Counted from the first letter of the stretch, positions 1-9,017 are shown. The stretch: 64,000 nucleotides of DNA from Winogradskyella marina (GCF_015645385.1 NZ_JADOET010000018.1:1-64000); one strand, 5' to 3'. Numbers and translations are program-made. Notes: generated by a model not told the origin, from the letters alone.

Positions 1-11
1 CTCTTCATCGT
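1..11 (-). rRNA. rrs: 16S rRNA, 5' end only (partial)
   Basis: On the minus strand the window ends in AACGATGAAGAG, which is how flavobacterial 16S rRNA begins just before the universal 'AGAGTTTGATC' region. Aligned to the E. coli 5' end (AAATTGAAGAG), the mature terminus falls near base 11. The rest of the gene lies outside the window. A matching leader and promoter sit directly upstream (bases 12-220), which supports the call. This is inferred from a very short stretch. Confidence 0.65.
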
Positions 12-92
12 TAAATTTTAAGTCTTACGACTATATCTTTAACAACTAATAGGAATTATTCTAGTACTCTAAATGATCTATTCTCTTGTTTT

Positions 93-116
93 AAATCAAC
101 CGTTTCCAGTTGATTT
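93..116 (-). other. Hairpin in the rRNA operon leader
   Basis: AAATCAAC (93-100) and GTTGATTT (109-116) are perfectly complementary with an 8-base loop. The hairpin lies between the rRNA promoter and the 16S 5' end. It could be a processing or antitermination element, but only the inverted repeat is seen. Confidence 0.45.
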
Positions 117-189
117 TTACGCTGTCAATTCAATATGTTAATGAACTTATTTCTTTACTTTTGCTTAACACTATTTCGCTAAGCGGATG

Positions 190-220
190 CAAATATAAAA
201 CCCTTTTTCGTTCCCACCAA
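190..220 (-). promoter_or_regulatory. rRNA operon promoter (Bacteroidetes -33/-7 type)
   Basis: The minus strand reads TTG (218-220), 20 bases, then TATATTTG (190-197), fitting the Bacteroidetes sigma-A consensus TTG/TAnnTTTG. It points into the 16S gene at the window edge and leaves a leader of roughly 170 bases. Confidence 0.7.
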
Positions 221-364
221 CTCTTTAGTTGATTTATTTTAATTTATTTTTAAAAAAACTTATAACAGATATATTTTCAAGTATTTAGAAATTACTTTTT
301 TTTATTGTTTTTTCGTTTCAATATACTTCGGCAACCATTTTAATACCATATAGACATTCTCATG

Positions 365-530
365 GTCGCGTTAGGGATAGAAGCGGCATCCTTTTTGTAT
401 TCGTAAAAAAAGCTTCCTTTATTAAATATAACGACAATTGCCATACTAATATAATAGGAACAAATACGTGTTACAAAAAGATATAGTGTATAGCCCGTTT
501 GTTTTACTTCTTTAAGGAAAACAAAACGCC
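365..530 (+). ncRNA. Candidate structured non-coding RNA (flavobacterial repeat RNA type)
   Basis: This gene-free stretch between the rRNA promoter and thrS contains GGGATAGAAGCGGCATCC (374-391), with GGAT/ATCC ends able to pair, and further on ATATAGTGTATAGCCCG (481-497). It finishes with a hairpin in which CGTTTGTTTT pairs with the AAAACAAAACG near 518-528. From memory, blocks of this kind recur between genes in flavobacteria and resemble the Flavo-1 RNA motif. No open frame covers it. The family assignment is recollection and the ends are approximate. Confidence 0.45.
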
Positions 531-564
531 ATAATTAATACTTATATATTTATAGAAACTTCAC

Positions 565-595
565 TTTGACTATTCCTTATATAGATATATCTTTG
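565..595 (+). promoter_or_regulatory. thrS operon promoter
   Basis: TTTG (565-568), a 19-base spacer and TATCTTTG (588-595) form a near-ideal Bacteroidetes promoter. Transcription would start near 602 and give a leader of about 20 bases before the thrS ATG. No Shine-Dalgarno sequence is visible, which is common in this phylum. Confidence 0.75.
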
Positions 596-620
596 TAGGC
601 TAAAATTTATACTATATATA

Positions 621-2564
621 ATGATACAAATTACTCTGCCAGATGGTTCTGTTAGATCTTTCGAAAAAGATGTAACACCTTATGAAGTGGCTTTAGACAT
701 TAGTGCAGGTTTTGCACGTAATGTTATTTCAGCAAAATTCAATGATACAGTTATTGAAACCACCACTCCAATAACCACAGATGGTAGTCTTACTTTATAT
801 ACATTTAAAGACGATGAAGGAAAAAAAGCCTTTTGGCATTCTTCTGCGCACGTTTTAGCTCAAGCTTTAGAAGAATTGTACCCTGGAGTAAAGCTTTGGG
901 TTGGTCCAGCAGTAGATAATGGTTTTTATTACGATGTTGATTTAGGCGAAGAAGGCACTATTTCTGAAAAGGATTTTAAGTCTATTGAAACTAAAATGAT
1001 AGAAATCGCCAGAGGTAAGCACGATTTTAAAATGCGTGATGTTTCCAAAACTGAAGCGCTTTCTTATTATAAAGGTAAAAACGAATACAAAGTTGATTTA
1101 ATAGATAACCTTGAAGACGGCACAATTAGTTTCTGTGACCATGCTACGTTTACAGATCTTTGTCGTGGTGGTCATATTCCGAATACAGGGATTATAAAAG
1201 CCGTTAAAATCTTAAGTGTCGCTGGTGCTTATTATAAAGGTGATGAAAACAATAAGCAATTGACTAGAGTTTATGGTATTTCGTTCCCTAAGCAAAAAGA
1301 ACTAACGGAATACCTTCATTTATTAGAAGAAGCTAAAAAAAGAGATCATAGAAAGTTAGGTAAAGAATTAGAGCTTTTTACATTTTCTAAAAAAGTTGGA
1401 CAGGGTTTACCGCTTTGGTTACCTAAAGGAGCTGCTTTAAGAGAACGCTTAGAGAACTTTTTGAAAGCTGCTCAAAAGAAAGCAGGTTACGAAATGGTAG
1501 TAACACCACATATTGGGCAAAAAGAACTTTATGAAACTTCTGGTCATTATGCTAAATATGGTGCAGATAGTTTTCAACCTATCTCTACACCTTCTGAAGG
1601 AGAAGAGTTTTTATTAAAACCAATGAATTGCCCGCATCACTGCGAAATTTATAATACAAAACCATTTTCTTATAAAGAACTTCCAAAGCGTTATGCTGAA
1701 TTTGGAACTGTATATAGATACGAACAAAGTGGCGAATTACATGGTTTAACACGTGTTAGAGGATTTACACAAGATGATGCGCATATTTTCTGTACTCCCG
1801 ATCAATTAGATAAGGAATTTAAAGACGTTATCGATTTAGTGTTATATGTTTTTGGTTCATTAGGTTTTGAGAATTTTACGGCTCAAGTCTCATTAAGAGA
1901 CCCTGAAAATCCAGAAAAGTATATAGGAAGTGATGAAAACTGGGAAAAAGCAGAGCAAGCCATATTAAATGCAGCAAAGGATAAAGACTTAAATTATGTT
2001 GTAGAAACAGGCGAAGCTGCTTTTTATGGTCCAAAACTTGACTTTATGGTGAAGGATGCCCTTGGTAGACAATGGCAATTAGGAACCATTCAGGTAGATT
2101 ATAATTTACCTGAACGTTTTGAATTATCCTATAAAGGTAGTGATAACGAGATGCATAGACCTGTTATGATACACCGTGCACCGTTTGGAAGTATGGAACG
2201 TTTTATAGCGATTTTATTAGAGCATACAGGTGGAAACTTTCCATTATGGCTCATGCCAGAGCAGGTAATTATACTTTCTATTAGTGAGAAATATGAAAAA
2301 TACGCCGAAAAAGTTTTAATTTCGCTAGAAAATGACGAAATTCGCGCCCTCACAGACAATAGAAATGAAACTGTAGGTAAGAAAATTCGCGAAGCTGAAA
2401 TGCAAAAGTTTCCGTATATGATTATTGTCGGTGAGCAAGAAGAGAAGGATAATACAATAACTGTGCGCCAACATGGTGGAGAAGACCTTGGCACAATTAA
2501 TGTAGAAGACTTCAAAAAAATAGTAAAAGATAGAGTTAGTAAAAGTTTAAAAACTTTTAAATAA
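621..2564 (+). CDS. thrS: Threonine--tRNA ligase
   Basis: Cytoplasmic class II aminoacyl-tRNA synthetase that charges tRNA-Thr with threonine. At 647 residues it is full length for the family. It has an N-terminal TGS domain (about 1-62) and the editing domain with HxxxH (H73/H77). The catalytic core contains MNCPHH and [14 protein letters not shown], and the anticodon-binding domain lies at the C-terminus (about 545-640). It heads the thrS-infC-rpmI-rplT translation operon, an order found in many bacteria. The infC frame opens within about 30 bases of its stop, so the two are almost certainly cotranscribed. Confidence 0.97.
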   Translation: MIQITLPDGSVRSFEKDVTPYEVALDISAGFARNVISAKFNDTVIETTTPITTDGSLTLYTFKDDEGKKAFWHSSAHVLAQALEELYPGVKLWVGPAVDNGFYYDVDLGEEGTISEKDFKSIETKMIEIARGKHDFKMRDVSKTEALSYYKGKNEYKVDLIDNLEDGTISFCDHATFTDLCRGGHIPNTGIIKAVKILSVAGAYYKGDENNKQLTRVYGISFPKQKELTEYLHLLEEAKKRDHRKLGKELELFTFSKKVGQGLPLWLPKGAALRERLENFLKAAQKKAGYEMVVTPHIGQKELYETSGHYAKYGADSFQPISTPSEGEEFLLKPMNCPHHCEIYNTKPFSYKELPKRYAEFGTVYRYEQSGELHGLTRVRGFTQDDAHIFCTPDQLDKEFKDVIDLVLYVFGSLGFENFTAQVSLRDPENPEKYIGSDENWEKAEQAILNAAKDKDLNYVVETGEAAFYGPKLDFMVKDALGRQWQLGTIQVDYNLPERFELSYKGSDNEMHRPVMIHRAPFGSMERFIAILLEHTGGNFPLWLMPEQVIILSISEKYEKYAEKVLISLENDEIRALTDNRNETVGKKIREAEMQKFPYMIIVGEQEEKDNTITVRQHGGEDLGTINVEDFKKIVKDRVSKSLKTFK

Positions 2565-2591
2565 TAAGTTTAATTTTAAAATACAGAAGCC

Positions 2592-3146
2592 ATAGCAATA
2601 CGTAGAAACAGAAAGAATTATACAAGACGTGTATCTCAAGAAGATAAACACCGTATAAATTCTAAAATCAGATCTGAAGAAATAAGATTAGTCGGAGATA
2701 ATGTTGAAATAGGGATTTATCCTATCAAAAAGGCATTGTCCATAGCCGATGAACAAGGTTTAGATCTTGTAGAGATATCGCCAAATGCGAAGCCTCCTGT
2801 TTGTAAAGTTATGGATTATAAAAAATTCCTTTACGAGCAGAAGAAAAGAGAAAAAGCGTTAAAATCTAAAGCTACTAAGGTAGTTGTTAAAGAAATTCGA
2901 TTTGGTCCACAAACAGATGATCATGATTATGAATTTAAAAAGAAGCACGCTGAAAAATTCTTAAAAGACGGAGCAAAATTGAAAGCTTTCGTTTTCTTTA
3001 AAGGACGATCCATTGTTTTTAAAGAACAAGGTCAAATTTTATTATTAAGATTAGCCCAGGATCTTGAAGAATACGGAAAGGTAGAACAAATGCCTAAGCT
3101 CGAAGGAAAGCGAATGATTATGTTCATTGCACCTAAGAAAAAGTAG
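2592..3146 (+). CDS. infC: Translation initiation factor IF-3 (non-canonical AUA start)
   Basis: IF-3 binds the 30S subunit, prevents premature 50S joining and checks start-codon/initiator-tRNA pairing. The first ATG/GTG/TTG in frame is a TTG at 2736, but this would delete about 48 residues of the N-terminal domain. The frame is open back to a stop at 2577-2579, and the peptide read from 2592 ([12 protein letters not shown]..., then [12 protein letters not shown]) is clearly IF-3-like. The only plausible initiators are ATA codons at 2592 or 2598; 2592 is chosen because it yields M-AIRRNR. E. coli infC uses AUU, which lets IF-3 repress its own synthesis, and AUA could do the same here. The product would be 184 residues, normal for IF-3. 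Confidence 0.85.
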   Translation: MAIRRNRKNYTRRVSQEDKHRINSKIRSEEIRLVGDNVEIGIYPIKKALSIADEQGLDLVEISPNAKPPVCKVMDYKKFLYEQKKREKALKSKATKVVVKEIRFGPQTDDHDYEFKKKHAEKFLKDGAKLKAFVFFKGRSIVFKEQGQILLLRLAQDLEEYGKVEQMPKLEGKRMIMFIAPKKK

Positions 3147-3214
3147 TTTCGACTACACTCAACCACCCAATAAGTTGTTGAGAAACAAAATACTAAAATG
3201 CTGATATTTCAGCA
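3143..3214 (+). promoter_or_regulatory. Three consecutive hairpins between infC and rpmI (possible ribosomal-protein leader)
   Basis: Three perfect hairpins follow one another. GTAGT-TTCG-ACTAC (3143-3156) has a UUCG tetraloop and contains the infC stop codon. CTCAAC pairs with GTTGAG (3158-3182). TGCTGA-TATT-TCAGCA is at 3199-3214. No T-run follows any of them, so they are not simple terminators. In other bacteria protein L20 binds mRNA near infC/rpmI to control rpmI-rplT; a similar role here is inferred from position. Confidence 0.5.
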
Positions 3215-3254
3215 AAACGATAATAAGCGAAGCGTAAATTAAAAAGAGGACAAA

Positions 3255-3452
3255 ATGCCTAAAATGAAAACAAAATCGAGTGCTAAGAAACGTTTCAAAC
3301 TAACTGGCACTGGTAAGATTAAAAGAAAGCATGCTTTTAAGAGTCATATATTGACAAAAAAATCTAAAAAGCGTAAGCTAAAATTGACTCATGATGCTTT
3401 AGTACACAAAGCAGATGAGGACAATATTAAAACAATGTTACGTTTAAAGTAA
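3255..3452 (+). CDS. rpmI: 50S ribosomal protein L35
   Basis: Small, very basic large-subunit ribosomal protein of 65 residues, the usual size. The N-terminus [20 protein letters not shown] and the internal [19 protein letters not shown] are diagnostic. An AGAGGA sequence shortly before the ATG is one of the few recognisable Shine-Dalgarno-like sites in this window. It lies between infC and rplT as in most bacteria, after a run of hairpins that may control it. Confidence 0.96.
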   Translation: MPKMKTKSSAKKRFKLTGTGKIKRKHAFKSHILTKKSKKRKLKLTHDALVHKADEDNIKTMLRLK

Positions 3453-3490
3453 TACGGTTTTAATCGGTTAAAATAAATTACAAACCCTGG

Positions 3491-3536
3491 AGTTAGGCAA
3501 AAGAATTTAGCAAGTGTCAATTATTGACCGCCTACT
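3491..3536 (+). promoter_or_regulatory. Structured leader in front of rplT
   Basis: An outer stem pairs AG(T)TAGGC (3491-3498, one bulged T) with GCCTACT (3530-3536). It encloses an inner hairpin GTCAA-TTA-TTGAC (3516-3528). The structure ends 20 bases before the rplT ATG and has no T-run. It could be an L20-binding or translation-control element. Only the complementarity is seen. Confidence 0.45.
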
Positions 3537-3556
3537 ACAAAAAACAATTAAAAGAA

Positions 3557-3901
3557 ATGCCAAGATCAGTAAATTCAGTAGCGAAGAGAGCCCGTAGAAA
3601 AAAGGTTCTTAAGCAAGCAAAAGGTTACTTCGGAAGACGTAAAAACGTTTGGACAGTAGCAAAAAATGCGGTTGACAAAGCGATGCAATACTCGTACAGA
3701 GACCGTAGAGTAAAAAAGAGAACATTCCGTTCGTTATGGATTATGCGTATTAACGCAGGTGCAAGACAGCATGGAATGAGCTATTCAAAATTTATGGGAG
3801 GATTAAAATCAAATAATATTGACTTGAACCGTAAGGTACTTGCCGATTTAGCGATGAATCACCCAGAAGCTTTTGAAGCTATAGTAAACAAAGTAAAGTA
3901 G
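3557..3901 (+). CDS. rplT: 50S ribosomal protein L20
   Basis: L20 is an early-assembly protein of the large subunit that binds 23S rRNA and in several bacteria also represses its own operon. The product from the ATG at 3557 is 114 residues and begins [20 protein letters not shown], the standard L20 start. The frame continues upstream to a TTG at 3524, but those 11 extra residues do not belong to the family and would overlap the leader stem. It is the last gene of the operon, followed by a strong terminator. Confidence 0.97.
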   Translation: MPRSVNSVAKRARRKKVLKQAKGYFGRRKNVWTVAKNAVDKAMQYSYRDRRVKKRTFRSLWIMRINAGARQHGMSYSKFMGGLKSNNIDLNRKVLADLAMNHPEAFEAIVNKVK

Positions 3902-3936
3902 GCTTTTAGCCAAATTAATAACAACATTTCGCTTAT

Positions 3937-3971
3937 AAAAAACCGATTCATTCATTTGAATCGGTTTTTTT
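3937..3971 (+). terminator. Terminator of the thrS-rplT operon
   Basis: AACCGATTCA (3941-3950) pairs perfectly with TGAATCGGTT (3957-3966) and a run of T follows. It is a classical intrinsic terminator about 40 bases after the rplT stop. Confidence 0.9.
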
Positions 3972-4068
3972 ATGCTTTAAAATTAAATATTAACGGATTT
4001 CAAACATTCATATGTATACGAATTACCGTTTTTTCTTTTTAACTTACCGTTTTATAAAAACCTATCAC

Positions 4069-7000
4069 ATGAAACTTATACAACTCATCACAGCCCTCAT
4101 TCTCCTTGTTACTTTCAATGCTTTTAGCCAAGATAAAGACAAAGCCAAAACATGGGATGTATCACAACCTGAAGGTGATTGGGATTTCAAGGATTTAAAA
4201 TTGTCTACTGATGAAGGAACATGGATGAATTTAGATGTGAGTCCAGATGGGAAACACATTGTTTTTGACCTTTTAGGCGACATCTACAAAATAGACAGTG
4301 ATGGTGGTAAAGCCAAACTTTTAAGAGAAGGGCTTCCTTTTGAAATTCAACCGCGTTTTAGTCCTGATGGCAAACATATCTCGTTTACGAGTGACGCCGG
4401 AGGTGGTGACAATATATGGATTATGGATAGTGATGGTTCTAACGCCAAGCAAGTCACGAAAGAAAGTTTTAGATTATTAAACAATGCTATTTGGACTCCA
4501 GACAGCAACTATATTATTGCCAGAAAGCATTTTACATCTGGTCGCTCTTTAGGTGCTGGCGAATTATGGCTTTATCATAAAACAGGTGGTAGTGGTGTTC
4601 AACTCACTAAAAAGAAAAATGACCAACAAGATGTAAACGAGCCAACACTATCGCCAGACGGAAAATATTTATATTATAGTGAAGATGTGTATCCTGGCGG
4701 AGCATTTCAATATAATAAAGATCCTAACAGTCAAATCTATGTGATCAATCGTTATGATATGGAAACTGGTAAAACCATTAGAATTACTGGTGGTCCAGGA
4801 GGTGCAGCACGTCCTCAGGTATCTAGAGATGGAAAAAAGCTCGCCTTTATAAAACGCGTTCGTACCAAAACGGTTTTATTTATTCACGATTTAGAAACCG
4901 GTGAAGAATGGCCAGTCTATGACGCACTCAATAAAGACCAACAAGAAGCATGGGCTATTTTTGGGGTGTACACCAACTTCAATTGGATGCCTAATAATGA
5001 GGATATCATTATATGGTCTGGCGGAAAAATTAATAAGATTAATATCAATTCGCTTCAAGTTTCAGATATTCCATTTGAGGCTAAGGCTACCATTAAAATT
5101 GCAAAAGCTGTTGAATTTGATACTCCTGTTGCACCAGATACTTTTGATGCGAAAGTAATTAGACATGCAACGACCTCGCCTGATGGGAAATTTATTGTTT
5201 TTAATGCGCTTGGATATTTGTACAAACAAGAACTACCTAATGGAAAAGCGAAGCGCTTAACTTCTGGAACTGATTTTGAGTTTGAACCTACATTTTCGCC
5301 AGATGGAAATACAATTACTTATGTGACTTGGAATGATGAAGAACTTGGAGCCATTTTTTCAGTTTCAGCAAATGGAGGAATTGGGACAAAATTATCTTCA
5401 GAAAAAGGCATCTATCGCAATCCATCCTATTCTCACAATGGTAAACACATTGTCTATCGAAAGGAAAGTGGAAATAACGACCAAGGAAGAACCTTTACAA
5501 AGAAGCCTGGTTTATATACTATGAACAGTGATGGTAGCAACACAAAATTTATTATAAAAGAAGGTGATTTTCCTAGATTCAATGCGGATGATACCCGAAT
5601 TGTGTATCAAAATGGTGGACAGTTTTTCGGATCCTTAACTAAAACATTAAAAAGTGTAGACCTCAATGGTTTTGATGAACGTACCCTTGTAAAATCTAAA
5701 CACGGCAATATTTTAGTTCCAAGTCCTGATAGTAAATGGATAGCATTTGTGCATTTACATAAGGTGTATTTGGCACCAATGCCTAAAGCGGGAAAAACTT
5801 TAGATTTTACGGATAAAAGTAAATTTGTTCCAGTAACTCAGTTATCTAAAGATGCCGGAATCAATCTTCATTGGTCTCAAGACAGTAAAACCTTGCATTG
5901 GACTTTAGGTAACCAGTATTATTCAGTTGAAGCGACCGAAGATGCTGAATTAGTAGAAAAAGGAATTCAGATAAATCTTGAAGCCAAAACGGATAAACCT
6001 TCAGGTAAAATTGCCTTAAAAGGAGCACGACTTATCACTATGGAAGGAGATGATGTTATTGAAAATGGAACGATTATTATTGAAAACAATAGAATTGAAG
6101 CCATTGGACAAACATCAGATGTTACCATACCTTCCGATGCAAAAGTTTATGATGTTACAGGAAAAACAATTATGCCAGGAATGGTAGATGCTCATGCCCA
6201 TATTGGTGGTTTTAGATACGGATTAACAACCCAAAAACACTGGCAATTTTATGCGAATTTAGCCTTTGGAGTAACGACTTCTCATGATCCTTCTGCACAT
6301 TCTGAAACCGTTTTTGCACTTTCCGAATTACAAAAAGCAGGTGAATTGGTTGGACCACGCCTCTACTCTACAGGTTTTATTCTATATGGAGCTGAAGGAG
6401 ATTTTAAAGCCGTCATAAACAATCTTGAAGATGCGCGTTCATCGATTAGGAGAACAAAAGCATTTGGAGCGTTATCAGTAAAGAGTTATAACCAACCAAG
6501 ACGCGACCAACGTCAACAAGTATTACAAGCTGCGCGCGAAGAAGGTATTTTTGTTGTTCCTGAAGGAGGTTCAACATTTTACCACAATATTACCATGGTT
6601 ATGGATGGCCATACTGGTGTAGAGCATAATATTCCTGTCGCACCAGTTTATAAAGATGTTGTTGAACTTTGGAGTAACAGTAACGTAGGTTATACGCCAA
6701 CACTTATTGTAAATTATGGCGGAATGAATAGCGAATTCTATTGGTATCAAAAAACCAATGTTTGGGAAAACGAAAAGCTACTTAAATATACACCTCGTGG
6801 TATTGTTGATTCACGTTCTAGACATCGCATGATGGTTCCTGATGAGGAATATGAAAACGGACATATTCTAGTTTCAAAAACAACAAAAGCCCTTAGCGAT
6901 GCTGGAGTAAAAGTTAACCTTGGTGCGCACGGCCAATTACAAGGCCTTGGAGCACATTGGGAATTATGGTCACTTCAACAAGGAGGAATGACCAATCTTG

Positions 7001-7326
7001 AAGCTCTAAAAGCGGCCACAATAAATGGCGCTAATTATATAGGTGCTGGTAACGACATTGGTTCTCTTAAAAAAGGAAAGCTAGCCGATTTAATTGTTAT
7101 GGATAAAAATCCTCTAGAAAATATAAGAAATTCTGAAAGTATCATTTATACCATGATTAATGGTCGATTATACGATACAGCAACCATGAATGAAATAGGT
7201 AATCACCCCAAAGAGCGTACTGAATTCTATTGGGAAAATAATAAATATAATCAAGCATTTCCTTGGCATGAAGCATCACAGAGTTTTACACGAGAAGCTT
7301 GTGGCTGTCATGTTGGTTCGCATTAA
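4069..7326 (+). CDS. Secreted TolB/PD40 beta-propeller plus amidohydrolase protein
   Basis: An exported 1085-residue two-part enzyme. A signal peptide (MKLIQLITALILLVTFNAFS) is followed by PD40/TolB-type repeats such as LSPDGKYLYYSED and FSPDGNTITYVTW to about residue 620. A metal-dependent amidohydrolase domain follows (about 650-1060). The metal-binding HxH is at H709/H711 in MVDAHAHIGG, with later histidines in GVEHNIP and LGAHGQL, and the C-terminus has KKGKLADLIVMDKNPL typical of the imidazolonepropionase-like group. The start at 4069 gives a clean signal peptide; an ATG at 4012 would add 19 residues. Substrate unknown; members are usually annotated as amidohydrolases or cyclic-amide hydrolases. 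Confidence 0.88.
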   Translation: MKLIQLITALILLVTFNAFSQDKDKAKTWDVSQPEGDWDFKDLKLSTDEGTWMNLDVSPDGKHIVFDLLGDIYKIDSDGGKAKLLREGLPFEIQPRFSPDGKHISFTSDAGGGDNIWIMDSDGSNAKQVTKESFRLLNNAIWTPDSNYIIARKHFTSGRSLGAGELWLYHKTGGSGVQLTKKKNDQQDVNEPTLSPDGKYLYYSEDVYPGGAFQYNKDPNSQIYVINRYDMETGKTIRITGGPGGAARPQVSRDGKKLAFIKRVRTKTVLFIHDLETGEEWPVYDALNKDQQEAWAIFGVYTNFNWMPNNEDIIIWSGGKINKININSLQVSDIPFEAKATIKIAKAVEFDTPVAPDTFDAKVIRHATTSPDGKFIVFNALGYLYKQELPNGKAKRLTSGTDFEFEPTFSPDGNTITYVTWNDEELGAIFSVSANGGIGTKLSSEKGIYRNPSYSHNGKHIVYRKESGNNDQGRTFTKKPGLYTMNSDGSNTKFIIKEGDFPRFNADDTRIVYQNGGQFFGSLTKTLKSVDLNGFDERTLVKSKHGNILVPSPDSKWIAFVHLHKVYLAPMPKAGKTLDFTDKSKFVPVTQLSKDAGINLHWSQDSKTLHWTLGNQYYSVEATEDAELVEKGIQINLEAKTDKPSGKIALKGARLITMEGDDVIENGTIIIENNRIEAIGQTSDVTIPSDAKVYDVTGKTIMPGMVDAHAHIGGFRYGLTTQKHWQFYANLAFGVTTSHDPSAHSETVFALSELQKAGELVGPRLYSTGFILYGAEGDFKAVINNLEDARSSIRRTKAFGALSVKSYNQPRRDQRQQVLQAAREEGIFVVPEGGSTFYHNITMVMDGHTGVEHNIPVAPVYKDVVELWSNSNVGYTPTLIVNYGGMNSEFYWYQKTNVWENEKLLKYTPRGIVDSRSRHRMMVPDEEYENGHILVSKTTKALSDAGVKVNLGAHGQLQGLGAHWELWSLQQGGMTNLEALKAATINGANYIGAGNDIGSLKKGKLADLIVMDKNPLENIRNSESIIYTMINGRLYDTATMNEIGNHPKERTEFYWENNKYNQAFPWHEASQSFTREACGCHVGSH

Positions 7327-7334
7327 AACAAAAT

Positions 7335-7376
7335 AGCCGATGTTTCCGAAACCTATTGGTATCGCATCGGCTTTAT
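7335..7376 (+). terminator. Probable terminator after the amidohydrolase gene
   Basis: AGCCGATG (7335-7342) pairs with CATCGGCT (7365-7372) across a 22-base loop that can itself fold. The T-run is short (CTTTATA), so this terminator is weaker than others in the window. Confidence 0.5.
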
Positions 7377-7414
7377 AGTTCACCTCATTTGAATACAACC
7401 TACACATACAATTT

Positions 7415-8218
7415 ATGAAAGACATTAAAATGGTCGTCACAGATATGGATGGCACTTTACTCAATTCTAATCACGAAGTGAGTACTAAATTCTTTGATCT
7501 ATTTAAACATCTTAAGAAACAAGATATTCAATTTGTAGCGGCTAGTGGCCGACCTTATTACAGTATTGTAAAAAAACTTCAAACTATTGAAAGCGACATT
7601 ATAATCGTTGCAGAAAATGGTGGTTTAGTAATTAAAAATGAACAAACACTTCTCTCTAATGTACTTAATCCAAATCGTGTAAAAGAGCTATATGCCTTAG
7701 TTACAAAAATTGATAACACCTACCCTATTTTTTGCACAAAGCACAAAGCCTATATTTATAGAGCATCAGAAGAATTGGTGAAGACCTTTTCTGAGTATTA
7801 TTCAGCATATACCATTGTTGATAATCTTGAAGAGATTACAGATGACATCATTAAAATAGCTTTATACCACCAGACAAATTCTGAAGCACACATATTTCCA
7901 CATGTAAAGCATTTAAAACCCAAACTCAATGTTGTAGTTTCAGGAAATCATTGGGTTGATATTTCAGAAGCCATTACTAATAAAGGTAAGGCGCTTACAT
8001 TTTTGCAAAAAGAACTCGGTGTAAAACCATCTGAAACTATGGTGTTTGGTGATTTTAATAACGATTTAGAAATGCTGAAATGTGCTGAATATAGTTATGC
8101 TATGGCCAATGCACATCCTGATGTAAAAGCCGTTGCTAATTTTGAAACCGACACCAACGATAATAATGGTGTAGAACTGGTTTTAGAACAATTAATTGCC
8201 GAAAGCAGTAAGCACTAA
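7415..8218 (+). CDS. Cof-type HAD-superfamily phosphatase
   Basis: Cytoplasmic haloacid-dehalogenase-type hydrolase, probably a sugar-phosphate or nucleotide-type phosphatase. Motif I is DMDGTLLNS (nucleophile D10, acid D12), motif II is in VAASGRPY, and motif IV is GDFNNDLEML with a conserved upstream lysine in NKGKAL. At 267 residues with a large C2-type cap (about 80-185) it fits the Cof/YbiV group. Its last 27 bases overlap the end of the convergent YjbQ gene. Substrate cannot be read from sequence. Confidence 0.9.
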   Translation: MKDIKMVVTDMDGTLLNSNHEVSTKFFDLFKHLKKQDIQFVAASGRPYYSIVKKLQTIESDIIIVAENGGLVIKNEQTLLSNVLNPNRVKELYALVTKIDNTYPIFCTKHKAYIYRASEELVKTFSEYYSAYTIVDNLEEITDDIIKIALYHQTNSEAHIFPHVKHLKPKLNVVVSGNHWVDISEAITNKGKALTFLQKELGVKPSETMVFGDFNNDLEMLKCAEYSYAMANAHPDVKAVANFETDTNDNNGVELVLEQLIAESSKH

Positions 8219-8614
8219 ATGTCTTCCACCTGCTCTATTTCGATGTTCGCAAAGGTAAATCCCTTGCCAAATACCAAGATTTAGTTTCCCATTTGAAATA
8301 GGAATTAGAACAGACGGTCCCATTAAAGATGCTTTTATATGTGCTGGCATATCATCAGCACCTTCAAAGGTATGTTTATAATAGGGCTGATTTTCTGGTA
8401 CCATGTTATTAATATGGCTTTCAAAATCTAATCGTACTGTTGGATCTGCGTTTTCATTGACGGTTAAACTTGCGGAAGTGTGTTTAATAAATACTTGTAA
8501 TTGACCGATTTTAATCTGGCTAATTTCAGGGATTGCATTTAAGACTTCAGATGTAATTAAATGAAAACCTCTTGAAAAGGGCTGAAGTTTAATTTCGTTT
8601 TGAAAAAATTGCAT
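8192..8614 (-). CDS. yjbQ: YjbQ/UPF0047 family protein
   Basis: Small cytoplasmic protein of 140 residues, full length for the YjbQ (secondary thiamine-phosphate synthase-like) family. The family signature is clear: IKHTSASLTVNENADP, then DMPAHIKASLMGPSVLIPI and LGIWQGIYLCEHR. The histidines in these motifs are the conserved ones. Some members have thiamin phosphate synthase activity in vitro, but the physiological role is unclear. It is convergent with, and overlaps, the HAD gene; the EF-hand gene lies 24 bases upstream in the same direction. Confidence 0.9.
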   Translation of the reverse strand: MQFFQNEIKLQPFSRGFHLITSEVLNAIPEISQIKIGQLQVFIKHTSASLTVNENADPTVRLDFESHINNMVPENQPYYKHTFEGADDMPAHIKASLMGPSVLIPISNGKLNLGIWQGIYLCEHRNRAGGRHLVLTAFGN

Positions 8615-8638
8615 GTAGAAATTGATTTTCTAAAGTTT

Positions 8639-8911
8639 TTAATCTGTTGAGATTTCATCAAATGCAAGCTTAAACTCTTCCCAACTAATACGTTTATCGC
8701 CATCTTTATCATAACCTTCAATAAGTTTTGTACTTACCAACCCTCGAATAAAACCACTTATTTCGGCTTCATGAAGTAGATCTTTAATTTCTGACTTTGA
8801 TAATTTCCCATTACCATCTTTATCAAAAAACTCAAAAGCTTTTTCGGGTGTACTAAAATGATTGGTAATTAAAATTTGGATTTTATTGAGTACGGTTTCT
8901 TTTGATAGCAT
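8639..8911 (-). CDS. Small EF-hand calcium-binding protein
   Basis: A 90-residue protein with two canonical EF-hand loops, DKDGNGKLSKSE and DKDGDKRISWEE. Acidic or oxygen-bearing residues stand at loop positions 1, 3, 5 and 12 of both, so both can bind Ca2+. There is no signal peptide, so it is probably cytoplasmic. It lies just upstream of yjbQ on the same strand and could be cotranscribed. Whether it buffers calcium or senses it is unknown. Confidence 0.85.
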   Translation of the reverse strand: MLSKETVLNKIQILITNHFSTPEKAFEFFDKDGNGKLSKSEIKDLLHEAEISGFIRGLVSTKLIEGYDKDGDKRISWEEFKLAFDEISTD

Positions 8912-8970
8912 AACTATTGTCTTTTCATTAAAAATAAGAATTATAACGGGGAAACTCTATTGTATTCATA

Positions 8971-8998
8971 AAAAAAGGTCGCATTACTGCGACCTTTA
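8971..8998 (-). terminator. Terminator behind a decayed T9SS gene
   Basis: On the minus strand GGTCGCA-GTAA-TGCGACC is followed by a run of seven T. It lies about 20 bases past the stop of the pseudogene fragment at 9018 and so looks like that gene's surviving terminator. Confidence 0.75.
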
Positions 8999-9017
8999 AC
9001 TTAGTTGATTAAAAACC

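Noticed and set aside
2129..2515. Minus-strand frame inside thrS
   Set aside because: Its peptide is low-complexity and Ser-rich, and thrS is intact on the other strand.
2736..3146. infC starting at TTG 2736
   Set aside because: It would remove most of the IF-3 N-terminal domain, which is clearly encoded upstream in the same frame.
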